Assembly (NCBI RefSeq): GCF_009730915.1
Contig: NC_052486.1
Span: 23,341,589-23,405,588 of the forward strand
Reading direction: 5' to 3'
Length of the DNA: 64,000 bases
From: Dioscorea cayenensis subsp. rotundata
Taxonomy: Eukaryota > Streptophyta > Magnoliopsida > Dioscoreales > Dioscoreaceae
Program-made: the position numbers and the translations under genes
In this document: positions 41,831 through 54,039 of the stretch, in pieces
Position numbering within the stretch: the first letter of the stretch is position 1
Layout: the number at the start of each line of letters is the position of its first letter
The notes under the pieces: model-generated
What the model was told of the DNA's origin: nothing
Database searches by the model: none
Seen by the model: only the letters and a program-made list of their open reading frames with translations

Positions 41831-43590
41831 GTTGCTTGCGCTAAACGTAAGGAAGTGGATATCAATATGAACGGCTTAGATCATTCGGATGAACTAACGC
41901 AATTGATATGAGAGATCTGACCGTTGGTTGGGAGTTGATTGTTAAGTGGACCGAATGGGCGGTTGTGATATGGACACGTGGATGAAATTAAATCAGGGAT
42001 GTGGGAACCACAAGTTAAAGCTGTTCCTGGTTGACTTTTACCGTCTTGACTTCTAATTCAGTTGGCTTAATATGACGTCACTAGTGAAGTTTTTGCGTTC
42101 TATGTGCTAATATTATCATTAGAACTGGTAATACCTTTTTAAAAAAATTGATAATTAGTTTATTTTTCTCAAAAAAACATATAAATAATTAGTTGACGTA
42201 AGTGTATGTGATCATTGATGTTAATATGAAAACAAAGAATAAAGAGCGCAACAATGCCATTAAAAAAAAAAAGAAATTAAAAGTATTATATGCTTTTTTA
42301 TTATTGACTTATTATTAGCCATTTGTCTTCTCTAATTATTTATCTTTTATATTATATATCTTTACAGTAATGGGCAAATATCAATGGAAATCATGGAGAT
42401 AGAAATGTTCCTATTGCCTCTTGGTAATTTCTTTTTCATAGTTTAATGAAATAATAATGTAATAATAACTTGGGAATCAATGTGTAACATGTTTGGGGTG
42501 CTGATTTTATTTATTTATTTTTATTTGGTATTATTTGTGTGTGCGTGTGTGAATGTATTGAGAATGTGGGCGAGTTGAGTGTGTTATGACAAAGCACTAG
42601 CCGACATCTAGAGCCATGCTTTTGTCCAACTATGTGTACATTAAAAGACAGAGTACTTGTATGACTTTTTAAACCACACATAATTCAACTTGGATTTTTA
42701 TATTTAATGATCCCTTTCAAAGGTTATGCTATTCTATTTAAACGGCTCAATCTTAAATGTTATTTTAAAGAGTCATGCAATATGAAATTTCAATTGATGG
42801 AGGACCAAATTTTACTTGAAATTTTGTCCATGAATACCGTGTAATTTCGTCGGTTAAACTGGTTATTAATGACTTTGAAAGCACATTCTCATTCTAGGAA
42901 CTAATAAAAGATATAGAAATTAGAGAAGACAAGAAGTTTAACAGTTCATACCTGGCATGGCTTGTCAAAACCTGGGAGTAAAAGTGAGTAGTAAATCTGG
43001 TTAAAACTGATTGAGAGAAGCAATGAAAAACTCTGCAACAAAAGGAAGTCAATCACTGACAATAACAAAACAAAAAAAAAACATATACAACAGATGCACA
43101 CTAATGATAATCATGTTCATCAACATAAAAAAGTTCATGTTGTGCAAAGGGATCAAAAGTAGTAGTATATCAACTGATGCTTGTGATTTTTGTGTCCTAT
43201 TTACTGATATCAAATTAGAATTCATAAATCTATGATGCTAATTCAACTAATAAAGCATGCCAAAATATGGGACAAGAGATATTAAACGTGAGAACTTAGA
43301 AGTCAGGGAAAAACTAGTTAAAGCAACTGTTGTCTGCATCATCTTCTAAATAGCTAAATCAGGACCAAGTAATTCACAGCGATGTCATAGCTGCTGCAGC
43401 AAAGTAGGTACACAGAGTAATTTGCAAAGTTCGAAGGCAAGCAAATCCCAGTTACAAGTTGGAGAGTGTAAGATAATTAAAATAGTTTAAAACCAAGAGC
43501 ACATTCAAAGACAATCAAATTATGATAATGAGCCCACTCAATTTTTAGATATCAATCGCACTCTGCCCTCTGCTCTTTCAGCTCATCAAG
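41831..43590. other. RCD1-like promoter and intergenic DNA
   Basis: ACACGTGG (G-box-like) occurs at about 41974 and ATATGACGTCAC (as-1/ACGT-like) near 42070, within about 300 bases upstream of the RCD1-like leader. The rest is AT-rich and no gene is seen. Confidence 0.4.
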
Positions 43591-43599
43591 GTGGAATAG

Positions 43600-46300
43600 A
43601 ATAATAGAAATCTAGGTAATCCTCTAATACAAACACTAAGACAATTAAAATTAGTGTAAAAGATAAAGAGTAGTTCAATTTGCTGGAATTTGATAATGCA
43701 GGTGTAACTCCATGGTTGCCTGTCTATACGTGTACTGCTTCAAGTTTAACTTGTGGAGGATTTTAATCTAAATAAACCATTTATGTACAGCTACCAGTAA
43801 AAGAAAAGGCATTCATCATAATTAATTAAAGCTAATAATAGGCCAATGAGTTCTGTCAAATTCCAGATTTTGAGACATAAACATTCATGAATTTGTTTTT
43901 GTTCAATATGGGCATGTAAAACGCCAATAGAAGTATAGCAACATAATTTCAGAATTGGCTGACTCAAACAGATTCAAAGCTGAAATTTAGTTATTTGATT
44001 TCAGTTTCATGGAGCCCTACATGAACTAATAATTCTATTTGGATGAGATGATCTATGACTTAAGGACTTCAAAGAAGCATCTTAAAGGCTACTCATCACT
44101 TGCCCATCAACAAAAATGTAAGCTACATAAATTTATTGCTCAATTATAATTTAATCAAGTGACAGAGGAAAAAAAAATGTTGCCTAAGAAGACAAACCCA
44201 GATCTGTAGATTCATTTGATGAAACACCACAAGGGCCTGGCTAATAAAATGTGTTTGATTCTATTTAGATCCTGTTCAAATCTTATGTTTGATTGCATGA
44301 ACTCAATGTGTGGTCATAGGTAGTTAAATAGGACTCAAGGAGCAATTCACAAGATTTTTCACTTGAAACAAACTCACATAGGACTAGAAGCAAGCAAACA
44401 GAGAACACTAAGAGCAACGCCATTACATATTTATAAACAATTTTTAGGAAAAGCATGTACCCCAATACATGATGTTGGAAGCAGGATATTGAATGCTTAC
44501 AGTGAAGAAAGTTGCTGAGTTGAAAAACAAGATAATACTGTATTTAACAGATACATGCTGTAAGAAATAAATCAATATAAACTACCTTCATTAGTTGAGC
44601 ATTGAAGTAAGACGTCCTCATTTCTGGATCCAAGCTTTGTTTAGCAAAACAAATAATTGACCTGAATCTCAGTGTAGATATAATTTTGTGAAAGAATATT
44701 TAATCGTTTTATTTGCCATGGATCATGACATTTGGAAATCAACCAAAGAGGGCAAATTCATAATATATGGGTATGGATTTCTAAAATTAAAAAAAGACAC
44801 TACACCACAGATCTTAAAGCAAATGACTGGGTGTTGTGCCAGTATGCACAGGCACTTGAGCTCCTTCCATGGCATTTCAAATCATCAGTTTACTATACTA
44901 ACAACAACATGTAATGAAATTCAAGGTATAATAAGAGAATGCACAATGCAAATGCTTGTCAGTAAAGTGAGAATATATACCATGAGAATGCGTCTTGAGC
45001 TCCTTCCATGGCATTTCAAATGCTGACTTTAAATGCTCCTATGACGTGGATATAAGGTAGAATGCAAGAACCAACAGCTTTTGCTTTGTTTCATGAAGGT
45101 TGATTTGATTACAGTATTCTAAAAAAATAGAGTAACCAACTAACCAAGTTGAGGATGTTAAAAAATAAAGACAAGATTGCTAATGATATATATATATAAA
45201 CCGATTTAAGATGATAGAAATAGGTAAATTTGCTGATGGCTGTGCAGATGCAGCCATACAGGGAACCACATACATTAGCATGAAGAGAAGGGTACTCATC
45301 CATAGTCATTCTGCGAATACAACCAATTATGAAGACCAAAAATTAGCAAATACATACAACCAGGGCCCAGGGGAGCCTAATAAACAAACAACTATTAATA
45401 TCAATTATCCGTTAGTAACATATTTTTTTTATTCCTATTTAATATAAAATTAGAGAACACATTCATACCTCCAAGGCCACTACCATCCTCTTCCTCACTT
45501 GAGGCATGAATAGGTGATGAATTTCACCGTAGTAAAATGAAATGGTTGGTAAGGAAATCTAATGGAGTAATCATTCTCCAACTTGCATATTGCTCTGATA
45601 GCTCATACACATGGACACAAGAACAAAGGACCTCTTTGTTAGCATGCCATTCATCTCCATTATCTATCATTGGTCATCATCACCACTATTAGACTTCAAC
45701 CTAAATATATCTCACAAAATATCAGAACCAGTGCACTATAGAATAAATGATCAAGCACTCACCAGTTGCCCAGTCAAATTCATTGAAATCACAATTGGAA
45801 TTATATGATCCTATTTCTCTACAAAGATGAAGGGATTGACATCAAAACTCATAGTAGATGTTGGTTCTCTCACTGTTTTCTTTGCTCTACACTAATCATT
45901 GCTACTCAATCACAAACATTCAAGACATCCGCATCTAAAACAATCAAATCAAAGATTGATTTCGATGAACAAACAACGATGAATTCAACCTGAATTCTCA
46001 ATCTCTGCTGCTCAATCAAAAGCTCGATCCGATTCAGCCGATCATTCTCTGCAACCTTTCCACCATTGCTCACTGCTACTCAATCACAAACATTCAAGAC
46101 ATCCGCATCTAAAACAAGCAAATCAACGATCGATTTCGATAAAACAAAAAACGATGAATTCAACCTGAATCCTCAATCTCTGCTGCTCAATCAAAAGCTC
46201 GATCCGATTCATCCCATCATTCTCTGCAACCTGGTCGCCATTACTCACTGCTGGATCACAAACTGAAATCTAAACAACAGAGTAGACATTAACGCAAACA
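43600..46300 (-). pseudogene. Unresolved multi-exon gene or pseudogene, exon-like fragments only
   Basis: Several short minus-strand segments have good splice sites and protein-like frames but do not chain into one reading frame. They are 46163-46250 (NRIELLIEQQRLRIQ before GT), 45771-45812 (CDFNEFDWAT before GTGAGT), 45472-45520 (SPIHASSEEEDGSGLG), 45274-45310 (MTMDEYPSLHAN), 44981-45038 (EHLKSAFEMPWKELKTHSH) and 44586-44623 (MRTSYFNAQLMK). The last three are mutually in phase. I do not recognise the protein. A tandem duplication (45901-46248) copies the first segment, and a 28-base block of the FEMPWKELK exon recurs at 44855-44882. It may be a real gene with exons I missed, a decayed gene, or a non-coding transcript. 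Confidence 0.35.
45901..46248. repeat. Two-copy tandem duplication, period 174 bases
   Basis: The block beginning GCTACTCAATCACAAACATT at 45901 recurs at 46075 with few differences. Each copy carries, on the minus strand, an open NRIELLIEQQRLRIQ segment followed by a GTTGAATTC donor. Only the upstream copy (in gene direction) has an ATG at the start of this segment (GGGATGAAT against CGGCTGAAT). Confidence 0.85.
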
Positions 46301-46566
46301 TTAGAGCAAGAACAAGATCCATGATTACTGTGCCGTTTACTCAAAGATCAAGCTGGAATGGAAGTACTTGATCGGGAGAGGAATTCAAGGAAGCATTTCT
46401 CTCTTGGATTGAGAATCATGGCGATGGCCTCCCTTTCCCTCCAAGCTCTCTCGGCGACGCCAGTGCTTCTGCTCTTCGGGCGGACGTGGAGTTTGGCGCT
46501 CCGATGTTCAAGGCTTGCATACAAAGATACCGTGGTTTTTAAGCGCAATTTTTAAGATTTATTTTA

Positions 46567-48343
46567 GGAAAAATTACTGTTTATCCCTCGATAATTTCAA
46601 AACTTCCCAAACAGCCCCTGTGAGTTTTGCATACCTCAGACAACCCTTCCTTTATTGTTTCACTTCCTTTTTACCCCCTGCATTATGAAATTTCATCATT
46701 GCCCTTAAACCTTTTTGCATACATTTTTTTCATTTTTTTTTGCATTCTTTTTTGCATATACTCATTTCTTAAACAGAGAGCTCATTTTTTAAACAGAGAG
46801 TTCATTTTTTAAACAGAGAGCTCATTTTTTTAAACAGAAACCTCATTTTTTAAAACAGAAAACTCATTTTTTAAACAAAAACATTAATATTTAAACAGAA
46901 AAATAAATATTTACGTAATAAATTAATCCTGGACTTAAAAACCAATTAATCTTCGTCACTCGTACATATTTAAATAGAAATAACGATATTTAATCACTTT
47001 TTTAAACGCAAACGCAATATATTAAACAGAAACATCGATAGTTAAACAAAGACAAACAAGCATATAAACAGAGAACTCATTTTTTAAACAGAGAGCTTAT
47101 TTTTTAAACAGAGACCTCATTTTTTTAAACAGAAACCTCATTGAGTAGGGACATTGAGTAGGGACATTGAGTATCTCATCGTCACTGATCTCGCACCAAC
47201 GCTTAAGTGCTAAGCTCCAGATCTGGCGAGCGATCTCGAAGGTGGCCTGCTCGTGTGGGGTCTTAAAGGAGAAATCTTTGTCGGCGTTGGCGATTCGGTT
47301 GGCGACGTTCCTCGGCGGTCGGAGTGTGAGGTCTTCGATGGCGACGTCGGATAAGACGACTCGAACTCGAACGGAACCATTCTCGATCGCGGAGACCGCA
47401 ACATGGATAGCAATAGGGTTAGGGTTAGGGATCATTCCGGGGTTTGGATCCATGGTGCCTAAGTCGCGACGAGGAACGGAGGGAGGAAGCGGCGACCGAT
47501 GAGGGTTCGATCTCGCCCGTCTTTGTCTTCGCCTTCATCGCCTTCCCCGTCGTCGACCTCATCTCTTTCATCTTCTTCGTCGTCGACCTTGAGGGAAAAC
47601 CGCACGCTCCTCGTCGTCGTGCGAAGGCATCGAAAGGTTGCGACCTTTTTTTCTCCGGCAAGATCGAGATCTAGATCGAAGTGAAGATCAAATTCTAGGG
47701 TTCGAAATCCCATTTTTCATGCAACGTGACTGTGATTGTGAGTCGCATGCTTTGTCTCACTGCCCGACTCAATCGCATGATAAAGAGATTTTTGGGGATG
47801 ATAAATACACTCCCCAAAAAACTCATTTCTTAAACAGAGACCTCATGTTTTTAAACAAAAACCTCATTTCTTAAACAGAAAACTCATTTTTTAAATAGAG
47901 AACTTATTTTTTTAAAACAGAAACATCATTTCTTAAACAGAAAACTCATTTTTTTTTAACAAAAAACTCATTTCTTAAACAGAAAACTCATTTTTTTAAA
48001 CAAAAAACTCATTTTTTAAAATATAAAACTCATTTTTTAAACAAGAAACTCATTTTTTAAACATAACCTCATACCTCATATTATAAATAGAAGCCTCATT
48101 TTTAAATAGAAACTCATTGCACCCAAGGGCATTATAGTCAAACCTTGTCACACCTGCCATAACTTCCCACGCAAGGGACAATTTCGTCCATAAAATTCCA
48201 AAATAACTCTATCAATCACTGTTAGATGTTTGGGGGGTTTAAAAAATCATTGTATTCAAAATGAAGGGGTTTTTATGGATAGCCAAATTTAAGGGGAGAA
48301 TCTGTGCATATTGCAAATTTTGAGGGTGTTTTTAGCAATTTCC
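46567..48343. mobile_element. MULE-like composite element with captured GC-rich segment
   Basis: The left end GGAAAAATTACTGTTTATCC and the inverse of the right end GGAAATTGCTAAAAACACCC are similar degenerate terminal inverted repeats; both continue into CCCTC and resemble plant Mutator-type ends. Inside, minisatellite blocks of a CTCATTTTTTAAACAGAAA unit (46758-46900, 47060-47150, 47818-48115) flank a GC-rich core at 47155-47710. The core has a minus-strand frame (47097-47453, MDPNPGMIPNPNPIAIHV then ARQIWSLALKRWCEISDDE) whose last residues run into the repeats, and an acidic frame upstream. No transposase is present and no target duplication was visible. A Pack-MULE carrying a gene fragment is the most economical reading. 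Confidence 0.5.
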
Positions 48344-50184
48344 ACTTTGTTTTACTTAATTTTAATTAAAATATTTTATAAAATAATTAAAATGACTTGT
48401 GATATATTAATATAAAAAAAAGTTTAATTGTTGTAAATGTCCTTTTAATTTAATTTTTTTAAAGGAGATAAACTACTTCAAATTAAAAAAAAATGTCCTT
48501 GTAATTATGTACTTTTTGTCTTTTTAGTTTTTGTAATATTTTTAGGTATAATTAAGTTCTTATATTTAGTTAAATTTGGTCATTCTAGTCTGCGGTGTAG
48601 ATGAGTAAGTGTAAATTGCAAAGACTTAATTATACCTAAAAATATTGCAGTGGACTAAAAAGACTCAACTCGATCAAATATGAAGATTTAATTATATCTA
48701 AAAATATTAAAATGATTAAAAAAACAGAAAGTTTATAATTATAAGAACTTGTATAATAATTAACCCTAAAAAAATAATAATTTTATCCTGCTGCTGAGAT
48801 TGTGCGGATTGACTGTTGGAAATCTATGATCTAATGTTGGAGCGTAAAAGCGAGGACGACGATAGGATCGAGGCGCGTGAAGAGCACTCGCCCCTAAGAA
48901 CAATTTCGCCTCGCTTTTTGCGGTCGACAGGGAACACGGATGGCGTTGTTCTCCGAGATTCAGCGATCAAGTTCTCGCTCGCACACCGTAGCGGAGAACA
49001 TCACGAGTGCTCGAGTTTTCGGGTGAAAGGAAAGAAAGAAAAAAACTAGAGATCGAATCTGGGATGGATCAGGGTTTTTAATGGCAGCGAACAGCTGGGA
49101 AGGTGGAGACGCGGACGGCGAAGAGGCACCAAGCAGGCGGTTCTCGAAGGGTCGCGGAGGGAGAAGAGACGCCGGGAACGTGAAGCCGTTCTTTAAAAAA
49201 AGGCGCAAAGAATTAAAATTTTTAAAGATAAGATAAAGGGCAAAAAGGTAAAAACCTATGGGCGTGATCGCACTCAATAAACTGGTGCATTCGTGTCCGC
49301 ACCTATGCGCCCTACGTGAGTTCGAATTTCTAAGCTAATTTCGAATCCAAACCCCGAAATTTACACCCCTCAGCGTAGAGAGAGCATAACCACTAAAAGC
49401 GAGGTTAAAGGATAATGAATAGACTTATATATAAAAGTGGATGAATTCCTCATGAATGCATGAATGCAGACTAAACCTTTAGTAGGAATGTTTTGAAACA
49501 ATATGGGCCTAAAGAATATGGGCCCTCTAACATTGACAATTAAATTCTTACCGGTATGCACATTTAATGTATAGAGCGCTTGTCACTCTTTAAATTGTTT
49601 TTTTATTTGATTTTTTCTTTAGTTAATTTCAGGGTTTGACTTCCTTACAAATTATGGTGGAGGATTTTTCTTTTTATAGATGGAGTGGCTTGTTCTTATT
49701 GTTAATATATATTATATATAGAGTATGATATTAAAGTTTCAACTCGCTAAGATTAATATTTCAAACATTATTCAAAAAATATTATTAAAAAAATATTTGG
49801 TATTTTTGAATAGTATAACAAGATAGAATATTTCAAAATAAAATACTAAATTTTATTTCAATTATTACTAAGTTTGAAACTATAAATAATAAGTTAATAA
49901 CATATTGCATGGCCTTTAAATATCTTAGTTGATTGAAACTCCAAAAGTTTGTATCATTTCAAAATTTTTATATTACTAACAAAAATAGCCTTCTTAATAT
50001 TTATTATGTTATTTAGTTATATATATATTTTTGTTAATATATATATTTAAATAGTAAAAAAATTACAATTGTGTTTGGTGGGATACATAAGGGCTTGGCA
50101 TAGCGAGGAAGAAGCGCGTCTTGTAGTTCGAGCAGTGAACTCTTGCGGGCATTTCGTCGAATACCTCGAGAGCGAGCTCCGGGG
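48344..50184. other. Intergenic DNA with a GC-rich island
   Basis: 48344-48800 is AT-rich. 48800-49310 is a GC-rich island with frames on both strands that have no recognisable product. A GTGAGTTCGAATTTC box near 49315 is a weak B-box-like signal. 49560-50040 is AT-rich and precedes the SMN-like gene. Confidence 0.45.
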
Positions 50185-53100
50185 ATGGGGAAGGGCACCG
50201 ATCTCTGGGATGATTCCGCGCTCATCAACGCCTTCGATAACGCCATGTCCACCTACAAGGTCCTTATTCTTATCTCTCTCTTTGTTTCTCACCGTCTTCT
50301 CTCGATTCTCATCGCTTTTTAACTGATGCTCTGAACAATATGCGATTCTTGCGTGGCTCTGGCATTGAGTTGTTTTTTTTCCTTCATTTGGTTTGCTTGA
50401 TCAGTGGATTCTGTGATAGAGTTACTTAGGTTGCCTTCATTGTGTTTTCTTCTGGTGTTTTGGTGGTCGTGAATGATAAAAAAGGGATTTTTTTCATCTT
50501 GTATTCTCCTTCTCTTATCTCGTGTATTTAATTGTTTAATTATGATAAAATTGAATGATGCCTATTGCTAGGATTAGGGCTGAAGTATTGATATATGAGG
50601 TTAGTTCATTAGACTTCAATGGAGAGAGAGTATAGGAGACTTGGTGATGTTTATGTTCATCAGTATAGGATGATCTATTTGGTATTACCGACCAATGAGG
50701 AAATTCGTGAAACCCGAATAGCATCTCTAGTGGCGATAAAGAATTTAATGAGCTCTAAAATATAAGGAAATTCACGTTTATTGACTCTCGTTAACTCTTT
50801 AATATTTTGATTTTTGTGATCAGCTTTGTATGACTGAAGCTTAGTCCATTGTATTTCTCTTACAATAATCTTCCCTGCAATTTGCATCCCTTCTCGTGCT
50901 ATTCCCATGAAGAAACTGATGCATTTTGCTTTTTTAGGTATTTCAAGTTTCTATACGAGCAGAGAGATTTATGATTGGTTAAATATGCCATTTTGTTCTC
51001 TCCACGTGCTTCAAATATTTATAAATGGATTTATTTCTTTTGCATATTTAAATTTTCCTCTCAAGTTTTATTCGACTATATTGTGTTTGTGTATCTACTA
51101 ATTTTTTGCCTTTGTATTAGACAATGCACGGTGGAACCTATCATGGGGGTTCTACCAGTGAAGAGAAACATACAAATGATAGTAATCATGATAATCATGT
51201 TCCAACTGAGGAGGTAACAAGGTAAGCTAATGAAAACCTTCTGGGTCTGGTCTGTTCTGCAGTGCTTTTCACATAGAGTTTGCTAATTATAAGCAAAGGA
51301 TTTTGCAAACTTTCTTAGTGTTCATTTTCATAAGCAACCATTAAAATTGGCCTCGGAGATTTTTGGCATATCCTGTTTCACATTTCTTGCGCATAATGTT
51401 TCCAAAATTATGCTCTCAATGTTACTAAGACTTTTTAATTTTTGTTGTTCTCATTCTCCTTTTCCTGAAGAAACTGTGAATCAGAGGATGGTAGCAACTG
51501 TGGATCCAAGAAAACAGCAGAGCCATGTATGCCCGGTGATCTCATTGGAACAGCTTCAGATGTTGTACCAACTCAAGAATGCCATTTGGATGCAGATGCA
51601 TATACGTCAGAATCTTACCAACATCCAACAGGCTACCCTTCTATACACGGACAAAACAATAGCTACTCTGATCAGCAGAATGAGGAGTATAATAAACTAC
51701 TTAAATGGTATTATGAACTCGAGGAGCAGAGACAGAATGTGCTCCAGCAACTTAACCAAGCTAGTTGTTGGAACCACCAAACTCCAGCTCAAACTTCCAC
51801 GGGTGACATGTCACAAATATCTGCACACAACATCTCTCAAAATGGACTTTACCCTCAATGTTCCCCATGCTTTTGCCAATGCCCAGCATCTTCAATAATT
51901 CCCATTTCGTGTGCCACCAATAACCTGTCTTGTGGAGGCCCTTATTGCTGTTCACTATCAATGCAGTGCTGCTCCAAATCTCTTCCACATCAATTTCCAG
52001 GTAACACTTTTTAATTGACCCTAGTTCTGTCTCGCCATTTAACTTCTACTGCTACATTGGCTTTGTTTTTTCCAAGTTAAAACTCTCCAGTGCTTCACGC
52101 CCTACTGATAGTGCTGTTTGGTCTGTTGTTGCATCTCTCAAGTTTATCCTGCGGCACATTCAAACAATGGAGATGACACTGCTGTTAAAACAGCGATGAT
52201 GGCTGCTGAAAGAGCAATATCTTCTATGACGATGAACACACCTGCAGCTTTCAATGTTTCTGAAGGTAAACAGAATCTTTATGCTGCTACCAACAATACC
52301 CTGGTTACTAAAGCCCTCTGATTAATTTCTAACATAAATAAATTTGAACTATTACTTATATCAACTCGTGTCGCCAGGATAATATAGTATGATGGTTTAG
52401 AGTTTTCCTCAATCTTTTATGCCCAAGAGATGCATCTTCTTTGTAGTATCTGCATGGGTGGTAAAAACAGTAAAATAAACTAGCATGACAGATGAATATG
52501 GATTGACTCAGGCCTGGCCTTTGATTCTTCAATTGCGTAGCTATAACCAAAACTGGACAATCATTGTGAAAGATTTAAACATAGACTTGGCCTTTGAATG
52601 TGGACTTCATGGCACCTTAGCCTACTAATTTCATTGTCTGATGCTGTTGATCCACCTACTTGCTTTCATTTGCTGTTTTAATTTTATTATTTTAATATGA
52701 ATGTCAGTACCACTTAGCATGATCACATCTATGCTTGGAAGAGTGTGATTTATCTTTGAATTCATGCTTGTGTTTTTATGGTTCTGCTAGCTATTTTTCA
52801 TGACTAACTGCAGAAGCAAGTCTTTAGAAATCTCTGATCCATGATGAAAATTTAGGTTGAATGGAAAGTTATGCGGAAGTGAACAGTGAATCATCCTCTG
52901 ATAATTAAACATTATCTAAGTTTGCCTCTAGTGATGAGACTGTCTTTTGGCAAGCAGCACTAGAGGTTGCTTTGGATTTATTGGAGTTTTTTGTACATTT
53001 TTCACTTTCCAAACATTGCAGGCAAATGCCAATACAACTAGTGTCAAAGCAGAAGCATTCTTGTTATCACACTGCACACAAAGCATCTTATTAGTATTCT

Positions 53101-53505
53101 CATATCATGCTTTACTTTTAATGTTTGCAGACAAAGAGAAGGGAAAGAAAGATGACACTTCTGATGCCTTTGAAGGTAAACTGTCGAAAAATGCAAATCC
53201 AGAGACTGATCTCACTGTTGTTCTGAATGCATGGTACGCTGCCGGATTCCACACAGGCAGGCAAGTAAACTTAATCAATTAGAATAATGCTATTTTTACC
53301 GACTAGATTTACCAAATAGGTTTTCCAACTCAATTATTGCCATTCAAGATGCCTTTGAATGATTAATGTGTTGGAAAGTCTATTTTGTAAACTAGCATGT
53401 ACACATAATATGTCAATCAATTAATCTCTCTGGTCATGTACTCAAGCAATGCCATATTTATCAAGCAGGTACCTCATGGAGCAGTCCAAGAGAAACACAA
53501 GCTAA
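50185..53505 (+). CDS. SMN-like: Survival motor neuron (SMN)-like protein
   Basis: Core of the complex that assembles Sm rings on spliceosomal snRNAs in other eukaryotes. Exons: 50185-50259, 51121-51221, 51471-52000, 52143-52265, 53131-53260, 53469-53505, giving 331 residues in phase. The N terminus MGKGTDLWDDSALINAFDNA matches the Gemin2-binding helix of SMN. The middle has KLLKWYYELEEQRQNVLQQL and is cysteine-rich (PCFCQCPAS). The C terminus TVVLNAWYAAGFHTGRYLME corresponds to the YG-box oligomerisation motif, followed by a short tail ending NTS. No canonical Tudor core was evident to me, as in minimal SMN proteins. The last intron starts AG|GCAAGT, a GC-AG intron, required to give GRYLMEQSKR. 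The gene lies upstream of and on the same strand as the GPAT gene. Confidence 0.9.
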
Positions 53506-54039
53506 ATATTCAGTGTGTTAACACTGCATCACCTTCATGTTTCCTGTGAAATATTCCTAGTTTCAAACCCAGTAAACATGTAATTTATTATTTAATGTAA
53601 TACCCTCTCTTTCTTGAACAAATGTTTTTCTGTAGAAACACTTACAATGACTCTATGATTTAGAGTTTGGATTTTGTTATAATTTAGTAAAATTTGTAGT
53701 TATGAATAAAGACATGGATAATTAGGAGGTTAATGGCAGTTTAAGCCCTCACGCATCAAGCACGTGAGAGGTGTTGGAAGCGAGAGTCACGGTATCTAAT
53801 GATGTTTTTCCACGTGTCAGCATTCTATTCAATCAGGGCCCACTAAAACGGGGGCGCGTTCACCTATGCCTCATCCTTTCCCTCCCAATAAATAGAAACG
53901 GTAAAAATCTAAAATTTCAAGAACTCACTCTACTCCTTCGAGGACGAAGACGCGAAGAGGAGTGAGATCAAGGGTTCTTCGTTCGCGTCGCTGGAGCTAG
54001 GGTTGAGAGCTTGATGCTGTTCGTTTTCTAGGGATTCAG
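53506..54039. other. SMN 3' flank and GPAT promoter/leader
   Basis: About 53506-53700 is SMN 3' UTR. The following sequence contains ACGTGAGA and CCACGTGTC (ACGT-core, G-box-like, about 53761 and 53810) and a GC-rich leader. CCCAATAAATAG near 53886 may act as the TATA region. Confidence 0.45.
54014..54031 (+). other. Minimal upstream ORF in the GPAT leader
   Basis: ATG CTG TTC GTT TTC TAG encodes MLFVF and ends 8 bases before the GPAT start codon. If the transcript starts upstream, this uORF would be the first scanned. Any effect on translation is inference. Confidence 0.5.

Noticed and set aside
43561-43620. Minus-strand segment reading FHLDELKEQRAECD
   Set aside because: All three frames are open here over a short distance, so frame choice is arbitrary; it was not added to the exon list of the unresolved locus.
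49240-49400. Possible further SINE or tRNA-derived sequence (GTGAGTTCGAATTTC)
   Set aside because: Only one box-like match, with no paired A box, no poly(A) tail and no similarity to the two SINE-like copies.
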